From positions 1,426,001-1,490,000 of the forward strand of contig NZ_CP006942.1 in NCBI RefSeq assembly GCF_000521605.1: a stretch of DNA of 64,000 nucleotides, in the 5' to 3' direction. The DNA is from Mannheimia sp. USDA-ARS-USMARC-1261. Its GTDB lineage: Bacteria; Pseudomonadota; Gammaproteobacteria; Enterobacterales; Pasteurellaceae. Made by a program: the position numbers and the translations under genes. How positions within the stretch are numbered: the stretch's first letter is position 1; each line of letters begins with the position of its first letter. Below the pieces are notes generated by a model that saw nothing but the letters and a program-made list of their open reading frames with translations, was not told the DNA's origin and did no database searches. Positions 58,421 through 64,000 of this stretch are shown one piece after another.

Positions 58421-58475
58421 AGAGAGAGGGGCGAATCACAAGCGGTCATTTTTACTGACATTTCTGCCAAATATC

Positions 58476-58538
58476 CCCTCTCCCTACTTTTTCTTCTGAA
58501 CGAAGAAAAATCTATCCCTCTCCCACAAAGGGAGAGGG
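58476..58538 (+). repeat. Hairpins just upstream of lptE
   Basis: TTTTTCTTC/GAAGAAAAA (58488-58496 and 58502-58510) and CCCTCTCCC/GGGAGAGGG (58516-58524 and 58530-58538) are perfect 9-bp stems. CCCTCTCCC occurs a second time near 58476, so the downstream arm can pair with either copy. They may lie in the lptE leader. Confidence 0.6.
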
Positions 58539-58560
58539 AAACAAACAAGGAAATCTAGTT

Positions 58561-59049
58561 ATGATTAAAAAACTCTCCCTCGTTGCTGTTTTTGCTCTGA
58601 CAGCCTGCGGTTGGCATTTCAAAAATAATGAAGTATTGCCTGAATCACTCAGAACACTCACTTTTGAAAGTGCAGACCAACATAGTGATATGTCTCGCAT
58701 TTTGCGTAATGAGCTACAATTAAGTGATGTAAAATTAGTACCAAGCTCGGCAAATGTATCAAAACTTCGTTTAGTCTCTACCTCAACAGATAGCAAAGTG
58801 GTTTCTGTATTCAAACAAGCTCGTGAAGCAGAAAAAATCTTAACACTAAACGTAGATGCTATTGCCGACATTCCAAATAAAGGGCAATATCCGTTAGAAG
58901 TATCTGTTCACCGCACTTTCTTTGATGACTCTCGTGCAGCCCTTGCTAAATCTGCGGAACAAGAGATGATTATGAAAGATATGTATGAGCAGGCTTCTCG
59001 TCAGCTTATTATTAAAATGGCAACATTGAAAAAAGAACTTTCAAAATAA
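58561..59049 (+). CDS. lptE: LPS-assembly lipoprotein LptE
   Basis: Outer-membrane lipoprotein that plugs the LptD barrel in LPS export. 162 residues. A short lipoprotein signal peptide ends at the lipobox LTAC (Cys16), followed by GWHFKNNEVLPESLRTLTF, the typical LptE start. Position between leuS and holA is the conserved gammaproteobacterial order leuS-lptE-holA. Confidence 0.92.
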   Translation: MIKKLSLVAVFALTACGWHFKNNEVLPESLRTLTFESADQHSDMSRILRNELQLSDVKLVPSSANVSKLRLVSTSTDSKVVSVFKQAREAEKILTLNVDAIADIPNKGQYPLEVSVHRTFFDDSRAALAKSAEQEMIMKDMYEQASRQLIIKMATLKKELSK

Positions 59050-59053
59050 TCAT

Positions 59054-59080
59054 TATAGGGGCGAAATTGCCTTCGCCCAT
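59054..59080 (+). repeat. Palindromic element (TATAGGGGCGAA type) between lptE and holA
   Basis: GGGCGAA (59059-59065) and TTCGCCC (59072-59078) form a perfect 7-bp stem with a 6-base loop, flanked by TATAG and AT. It shares its left arm with the element at 4762-4789. Confidence 0.6.
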
Positions 59081-59091
59081 TGTTTATCTGT

Positions 59092-60114
59092 ATGCAAAAA
59101 ATTTTCCCGGAAACACTCCAACTCTCTTTAAACAAAGGATTACAGCCCTTTTATTTATTAATAGGGAACGATTTACTGTTAGTTAATGAATCCAAAGATT
59201 TGATTATTCAATTTGCTCGTTCAAACGGCTTTGATGAAAAGAAAGAGATTGAAATTAAGAATGACACAAACTGGGAAACTCTTTTTGAAGCAACTCAAGA
59301 GATGGGGTTATTTTTTACACGCCAAATTCTTATTCTCAATTTTCCTGAATCGCCAACGGCTACACAATTAAAAAAACTTGCTGAGCTTTGTGCTTTAATT
59401 CATTCTGATCTACTCTTTATTTTACATTTGCCAAAATTTTCCAAAACGATGGAAAAGCAGGCTTGGTTTAGTCAAATTGAAGCTCAATTAGTGCAAATTA
59501 ATTGCCAAACACCAGAAATCAGCAAGCTACCACAATGGTTAAGTAATCGAGCCAAAGAGATGAATTTACAGATTGAAGCTGAAGCAAATCAGCTACTCTG
59601 CTATAGCTACGAGGGCAACTTACTTGCATTAAAACAAGCATTACAACTACTACAGCTTCAATGCAATGATGGCAAAATTACCCTTAATAAAGTCAAAGAA
59701 ATAGTGGAACATTCCGCTCAATTTACTCCATTCCAATGGATTGATGCCCTTTTTGAAGGGAAAATCGGAAGAGCTCAACGCATTTTACATCACTTGCAAA
59801 ATGAAGAAGTACAAGCGGTTGTTTTATTACGCATTGTGCAAAAAGAGCTACTGATTTTGCTTGAAATTACCCACTCTCCAACACCAGTATTAAGTGAGCA
59901 AGCTCTCTTTAATGGTAATTTACGAACAGAATTTGACCGCTTGAAGATCTGGCAAAATCGCAGACCATTCTACAGCCAAGTGGTACAACGTTTAACCTAT
60001 AAAAAACTTTACGCCTTAATCCAACAACTTGCTGAATTAGAGCGTAAAATAAAACAAGAATTTAGCGATGATATTTGGCTAGAGCTAGAGCGTTTCTCTG
60101 CTCAATTTGCATAA
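59092..60114 (+). CDS. holA: DNA polymerase III delta subunit
   Basis: Clamp-loader subunit that opens the beta sliding clamp. 340 residues from the ATG at 59092 (MQKIFPETLQLSLNKG); the ORF could start four codons earlier. QPFYLLIGNDLLLVNESKDLI near 18-38 is the family start, and GLFFTRQILILNFPE near 80 follows. The C-terminal helical part (about 210-335) includes LLRIVQKELLILLEI. USS copies lie inside near 59814 and 59935. In conserved order after lptE. Confidence 0.95.
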   Translation: MQKIFPETLQLSLNKGLQPFYLLIGNDLLLVNESKDLIIQFARSNGFDEKKEIEIKNDTNWETLFEATQEMGLFFTRQILILNFPESPTATQLKKLAELCALIHSDLLFILHLPKFSKTMEKQAWFSQIEAQLVQINCQTPEISKLPQWLSNRAKEMNLQIEAEANQLLCYSYEGNLLALKQALQLLQLQCNDGKITLNKVKEIVEHSAQFTPFQWIDALFEGKIGRAQRILHHLQNEEVQAVVLLRIVQKELLILLEITHSPTPVLSEQALFNGNLRTEFDRLKIWQNRRPFYSQVVQRLTYKKLYALIQQLAELERKIKQEFSDDIWLELERFSAQFA

Positions 60115-60300
60115 CTAATATTTCTCCAAATCTTCACTGAAAAGCTCCGCCTCTTCACTCGCTATGGCGTGCTTTTCCGCCGCCCAATCGCCTAAATCAA
60201 TGATCTGACAACGCTCACTACAAAACGGGCGGTATTTACTTTCCTTATTCCAAACTACTTCTTTTTCACAAGTTGGACAATTTACGATGGTTTCTGGCAT
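60115..60300 (-). CDS. yacG: DNA gyrase inhibitor/zinc-binding protein YacG
   Basis: 61-residue zinc protein that in E. coli binds GyrB and inhibits DNA gyrase. The four zinc ligands are C8 and C11 (NCPTCEK) and C27 and C31 ([20 protein letters not shown]). It overlaps the end of coaE by 19 bp, so it is translated with it; the coaE-yacG pairing is conserved in gammaproteobacteria. Ends head to head with holA. Confidence 0.93.
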   Translation of the reverse strand: MPETIVNCPTCEKEVVWNKESKYRPFCSERCQIIDLGDWAAEKHAIASEEAELFSEDLEKY

Positions 60301-60917
60301 TCTTTCTCCTTTTTTGCTAATACCAAGTATTTATGATATAACGCTTGAACCTGTTCTTTAATTAAAGGTAATCCTAGCTCAAGCGGGAGGTTATTTTCAA
60401 TCACATCATCAGCGTAACTTAATCTTTCCTCACGGCTTACTTGAGCCTCCATTATATTTTTAATGGTTTCAGTTTTGCTTTTATCTCGCCTTGTGGCTCG
60501 TTCTAACTGAATTTCCGGGCTAACATCAATCACTAATACCCTATCGCAAAACTCGGTTAATTTATTTTCAATTAACAGAGGAACAACCCAAATCACATAA
60601 CAAGCAGTCGATTCTTGCAATTTTTTTACCATTTCTGCCCGAATAGCTGGGTGAAGTAAATTATTCAGCCAGTTTTTTTCGGTTTCATTGTTAAATACAA
60701 TTTGACGTAGCTTAGCTCGATCCAGCTCTTTTTCAGCGTTAAGAATATCTTCCCCGAAATGCTCTACTATTTGAGCCAACAGAGGCGTTCCTTTTTCTAC
60801 CACTTGGCGAGCAACAATATCTGCATCAATAATTTCTACACCAAGCTCGGCAAATAAATCCGAAACTGTTGTTTTCCCACTACCGATTCCGCCTGTTAAG
60901 CCGACAACGTAAGTCAT
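60282..60917 (-). CDS. coaE: Dephospho-CoA kinase
   Basis: Last step of coenzyme A synthesis: phosphorylates the 3'-hydroxyl of dephospho-CoA. 211 residues. P-loop GGIGSGKTT at 9-17; [15 protein letters not shown] near 32-46 is the substrate-binding block. It lies 31 bp after the prepilin peptidase gene, the order pilB-pilC-pilD-coaE known from other Pasteurellaceae. Confidence 0.96.
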   Translation of the reverse strand: MTYVVGLTGGIGSGKTTVSDLFAELGVEIIDADIVARQVVEKGTPLLAQIVEHFGEDILNAEKELDRAKLRQIVFNNETEKNWLNNLLHPAIRAEMVKKLQESTACYVIWVVPLLIENKLTEFCDRVLVIDVSPEIQLERATRRDKSKTETIKNIMEAQVSREERLSYADDVIENNLPLELGLPLIKEQVQALYHKYLVLAKKEKECQKPS

Positions 60918-60948
60918 AAAAATTCCTCAAAATTAAAGTTTCTCAATT

Positions 60949-61605
60949 CTAGTAATTAATCCCCCTGCTTTCAAGCGTTACAACAATGCTCATCGCCAAA
61001 CTCATAAACGGAATAAATGCCAACTTTTCTAAGTTTTGCTTTTTTATCCACCAATAAGCAAAATAGTAAAAAATACCTAGCAAACAGGCAATTAATATCA
61101 GCAATAACATTTTTTCTACATCAAATAAGGGAGATAAAGCTAGCAATAACAACATATCACCAGAGCCAAATGTTTCTTTTTTAAAAATAAGAGAGGAGAA
61201 AAGAGCTATGAATAGGCAAAGTAAAAAGGTAAATAGTAAAGTCTCATTATGGAAATTATTTAATCCTTTCCATAAAACAAGTAGAAAAATAAGCCCGATA
61301 TAGCGAGTATCTGTCAGGTAATAGCAAATATCTAAAAGGGAGAGAAAACAAAGTAGAATAAAAATTACGCCAATAGTCGGATTTTCCGAACAATACATAA
61401 TAAGTGGAAAAAGCAGAAAAAAGAGGTTTGCCCATTTTGTTTGCTGAGGTTTTAACGCAGATTGTGCAATAAATTCCTGCTCGCTTAACTTAAGCTGATT
61501 GATTGAAATCATTTCTTGATAAATTTGCTGGTTTATTCGTGTCGCAAATCTTGGGATTTCCGCTTTAAACCAAAATGCGGATAAAATGGAAAGTAAAAGC
61601 CACAT
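60949..61605 (-). CDS. pilD: Type IV prepilin peptidase, short form
   Basis: Membrane aspartyl protease (A24 family) that cuts the leader of type IV prepilins. 218 residues, against about 290 in Pseudomonas PilD. The two catalytic aspartates are visible: LLDICYYLTDTRYIG near 90-104 and the GSGD motif FGSGDMLLLLALSP near 147-160. The N-terminal zinc/CxxC region linked to N-methylation in long forms is absent. About six membrane helices. Three bases after pilC. In Actinobacillus pleuropneumoniae the equivalent is apfD, in Haemophilus hopD. Confidence 0.9.
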   Translation of the reverse strand: MWLLLSILSAFWFKAEIPRFATRINQQIYQEMISINQLKLSEQEFIAQSALKPQQTKWANLFFLLFPLIMYCSENPTIGVIFILLCFLSLLDICYYLTDTRYIGLIFLLVLWKGLNNFHNETLLFTFLLCLFIALFSSLIFKKETFGSGDMLLLLALSPLFDVEKMLLLILIACLLGIFYYFAYWWIKKQNLEKLAFIPFMSLAMSIVVTLESRGINY

Positions 61606-61608
61606 AAA

Positions 61609-62805
61609 TTACTCCACTAAACTTCCCATATCAAAAATCGGTAAGTATAGCCCGACAATAATCGTGCCGACAATCACGCCCATTAGTAACATCAGCATTG
61701 GTTCTAATAGCTGGGAGAGAATATCAATTTGATAATCCAGTTTTTGTTGGTATATCTCGCTAATATGCTCACACATTTTAGCAACATTGCCGCTCCGCTC
61801 GCCTATTTCGATCATTTGTGGCATATCTAAGCCAAATACATTTGGGTTAATGCCTTGCGAAAATTTATAACCCTGCTGCAAAAGATTAAGCATAAACTCA
61901 ACCTCTTTTTGTAATATAGGGTCATCGCTTTTTTCGGATAAAAATGATTTTAATGCGACATCTAACGGAATATGAGCATTCAACATTAATGCAATATTTT
62001 GGCTAAAAAAGACTATTCGTGCTTGTTCTATAATTTGCCTAAAAATAGGGAGTTTAGATAATAACCTAAGTTTCAATTTCGTCCCCCAATTCCCTCTTTT
62101 TGCAAAAAATAAGAAAAAAATGACCGCTAGTAATAATAAAGTGAATAAAAGGTTTTTCTGCTCAATCAAACATCGAGAAAGAGAAAATAAAATGTCGGTA
62201 ATCAGTGGTAAAGATTGTGCTTTTGTACCATAAAGCTCGGCAAATTGTGGCACGATAAATACTAAAAGCCCGATAGAAAGAGATAGCGAGATAAACAGTA
62301 CAATTGCAGGGTAAAACAGGATTTTCTTGACTTTTTTAGCCAGTTTATCTGATTTAACTCTGCTCTGTGCTAAGTTGGTTAAAATCAAACCAAGTTTTCC
62401 GCTCTGCTCGCCCATTTTAATTAGTTGAATTTCTTGGTTAGCGATAAATTTATTGAGCCGTTCTAATGATTGTGAAAAAGCATAACCACTTTCAATGAGT
62501 TGAATAAGCTCGCTTAGCCATAGATGAAGCTTAATATTTCGACAGTTTTGTAAAATCATTACTAAGGCTTGCTTTAACGGAACGGCAGAATTCACTAACA
62601 ATGCCAGTTGGGATAAAAATTGGCTGATTTCCTCTTTTTTCGGATTTTGCGAAAAAACAAAGTTTCGGCTAACTCGAATTTGCTCATAACCTTTTGCAAG
62701 TAATGTGCTTTCAAGCTCTTCTCGGCTTGAAGATAATAGCCTGCCTTTACGCTTTTGTTGGAAACGATCCACCGCTTTCCAATGAAATTCATAAATTTTA
62801 GCCAT
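61609..62805 (-). CDS. pilC: Type IV pilus inner-membrane platform protein
   Basis: GspF/PilC-family protein that links the assembly ATPase to the growing pilus. 398 residues with two copies of the GspF domain: the first about 65-190 (FLSQLALLVNSAVPLKQALV and MGEQSGKLGLILTNLAQ), the second about 265-390 (FFSQNIALMLNAHIPLDVAL and IGERSGNVAKMCEHISE). Three to four membrane helices. It overlaps pilB by 8 bp. Equivalent to apfC/hofC. Confidence 0.93.
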   Translation of the reverse strand: MAKIYEFHWKAVDRFQQKRKGRLLSSSREELESTLLAKGYEQIRVSRNFVFSQNPKKEEISQFLSQLALLVNSAVPLKQALVMILQNCRNIKLHLWLSELIQLIESGYAFSQSLERLNKFIANQEIQLIKMGEQSGKLGLILTNLAQSRVKSDKLAKKVKKILFYPAIVLFISLSLSIGLLVFIVPQFAELYGTKAQSLPLITDILFSLSRCLIEQKNLLFTLLLLAVIFFLFFAKRGNWGTKLKLRLLSKLPIFRQIIEQARIVFFSQNIALMLNAHIPLDVALKSFLSEKSDDPILQKEVEFMLNLLQQGYKFSQGINPNVFGLDMPQMIEIGERSGNVAKMCEHISEIYQQKLDYQIDILSQLLEPMLMLLMGVIVGTIIVGLYLPIFDMGSLVE

Positions 62806-64000
62806 TTCCTAACACCCTCAAAATTTCTGCCTGATTGGTTTTTCCTTCCGCTAATTTTTCTTTCGCACTTTCAGCTAAGGTTTCAAAATCCAAACAAGCG
62901 GTCGTTTTTTCAAAATTTTTTGCAGATCGGCTGAATAGTTGATACACCCCAATTCTTCCTTTGTAGCCTTGATAGCAATTTTCGCAACCGATGCCACCAC
63001 ATTTTGTGCAAGTTCGCCTTAATAAACGTTGAGCTACCACAAGCAACAACGCATTTTTCAGCTCGTATTCTTTTATCCCGAGTTGCAATAATCGCTCTAT
63101 CGCAGAAGGAGCATCATTGGTATGTAATGTTGAAAGCACTAAATGCCCTGTTTGAGCTGCTCTCAAGGCAATTTCCGCACTCTCTTCATCACGAATTTCC
63201 CCAAGCATAATGATGTCGGGGTCTTGACGGAGAAAGGTTCTCAACAGTTGGCTGAAATCAAGATTAATGCCCCTGTTTACTTGGGTTTGAATAATACCTT
63301 CTATCTCAATTTCAATCGGATCTTCTGCCGTTAATATATGCTTTTCGCTAGTATTGAGATGGCTTAATGCACTATATAAAGTGATACTTTTTCCGCTCCC
63401 TGTTGGACCTGTTACTAAAATTAATCCTTGAGGTTGGTTAAGTGCATTGAGTAATTTTTCTTTTTGGTTTTGGTTAAAGCCTAGCTCCAGAAAATCCAAA
63501 TTCGTTGGTTTGTTCTTTTGAAGCCGAAGGACAACTTTTTCACCCAAATGGGTAGGTAAAGTTGAAACTCGGAAATCTAAGGTTTCCGCTAAAATTGTTT
63601 TGAAGTGAAATTGCCCATCTTGTGGTAAACGGGTTTCACTAATATCTAATTTAGCCAATAATTTAATGCGAGAAATCAGTCTACTCGATAAACTTTGTGG
63701 GAGTGTTTTATAAATATGCAGCACGCCATCAATTCTCAGCCGAATGAGTAATTTCTCTTTTTGCGGTTCAAGATGAATATCTGAAGCATTATTTTTTAAA
63801 CAAAATTTAAACAGATTATCTAAAATTTGGATAATCGGATCATTTCTGTCTATTTGCTCCGAATGTGCTAATGAATACGCTACATTATCCTCATAAATTT
63901 CACTCTGAAAGCTACTCTGTTCGGGTGAAAGGGAATTGAGCAGAAACTTCAATTCATCGGAGGAAATCAAAACAGGCTCAATCTGTTTATGGTAGATAAA
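62798..64000 (-). CDS. pilB: Type IV pilus assembly ATPase PilB, N-terminus cut by window edge
   Basis: Hexameric GspE/PilB-family ATPase that drives pilus extension and DNA uptake. The frame is open to the right edge (400 residues seen; about 460 usual), so the start lies beyond the window and the TTG near 63970 is not a start. Walker A GPTGSGKSITLYSAL, the Asp box TAEDPIEIEIEGI, Walker B LRQDPDIIMLGEIRDEESAE, and the His box TGHLVLSTLHTNDAPSA are present. A zinc motif CTKCGGIGCENC lies near the C-terminus. A USS is inside near 62895. The pilin gene pilA is expected just outside. Confidence 0.94.
   Translation of the reverse strand, partial: FIYHKQIEPVLISSDELKFLLNSLSPEQSSFQSEIYEDNVAYSLAHSEQIDRNDPIIQILDNLFKFCLKNNASDIHLEPQKEKLLIRLRIDGVLHIYKTLPQSLSSRLISRIKLLAKLDISETRLPQDGQFHFKTILAETLDFRVSTLPTHLGEKVVLRLQKNKPTNLDFLELGFNQNQKEKLLNALNQPQGLILVTGPTGSGKSITLYSALSHLNTSEKHILTAEDPIEIEIEGIIQTQVNRGINLDFSQLLRTFLRQDPDIIMLGEIRDEESAEIALRAAQTGHLVLSTLHTNDAPSAIERLLQLGIKEYELKNALLLVVAQRLLRRTCTKCGGIGCENCYQGYKGRIGVYQLFSRSAKNFEKTTACLDFETLAESAKEKLAEGKTNQAEILRVLGNG

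Overview
The window is a 64-kb piece of an ordinary Pasteurellaceae chromosome. Three things point there: about 40% G+C by eye, gene order typical of Haemophilus/Actinobacillus/Mannheimia, and dozens of copies of the 9-mer ACAAGCGGT or its complement. That 9-mer is the core of the 'Apl-type' DNA uptake signal sequence (USS) used by Actinobacillus pleuropneumoniae, Mannheimia and relatives. I did not meet the Haemophilus influenzae form (AAGTGCGGT). Genus Mannheimia or Actinobacillus is likely; species cannot be fixed from this alone. No rRNA, tRNA, prophage, insertion sequence or CRISPR array was seen.

Layout. 1-2.2 kb: start of aceE (cut by the left edge) and pyrD. 2.3-6.6 kb: prs, ispE, lolB, msbA, all on the minus strand. 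6.7-11.6 kb: an lrgAB-like holin/antiholin pair, the helicase yoaA, and an ATPase-permease pair of the tryptophan/tyrosine ABC-transporter type behind a TrpR-operator-like palindrome. 11.8-13.5 kb: dauA. 13.5-14.8 kb: a RhuM-family gene bracketed by two almost identical 63-bp USS hairpins. 14.8-18.3 kb: divergent uvrA and ssb sharing a LexA box. 18.4-24 kb: a polyamine locus in which potE and speF (ornithine decarboxylase) lie behind a 53-codon leader ORF that I read as the ornithine-sensing arrest peptide SpeFL, with a YtfL/PaeA-type gene (a family that includes the polyamine exporter PaeA) divergent from it. 24-26.8 kb: bioB and pckA. 27-28.5 kb: ftsB-ispD-ispF. 28.5-29.9 kb: two unknown envelope genes, a 27-codon mini-ORF and the 4.5S SRP RNA (ffs). 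29.9-36.4 kb: gloB and a complete pstSCAB-phoBR operon behind a Pho box. 36.5-45.1 kb: the envelope cluster uppS-cdsA-rseP-bamA-skp-lpxD-fabZ-lpxA. 45.1-49.9 kb: mnmC, a 26-codon mini-ORF with its own terminator, trpCF, and yqcC-truC. 50-55.5 kb: a YoaH-type small protein, a secreted unknown, a CYTH triphosphatase, ycjX, smpB, serS and a possible toxin-antitoxin pair. 55.7-60.1 kb: leuS, lptE, holA. 60.1-64 kb: yacG, coaE and the type IV pilus genes pilD, pilC and pilB (pilB cut by the right edge).

The genes are mainly housekeeping: isoprenoid precursors (ispD, ispE, ispF, uppS), lipid A and outer-membrane assembly (lpxD, lpxA, fabZ, msbA, bamA, skp, lptE, lolB), phosphate uptake, polyamine metabolism and natural-competence/pilus functions. 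The most interesting items are small and regulatory: the speFL leader peptide and its polyamine setting, the duplicated USS hairpin around rhuM, two unannotated mini-proteins, the TrpR-like operator, and families of short palindromic elements between genes. Several start codons were set from Shine-Dalgarno sequences that themselves create an in-frame upstream ATG.
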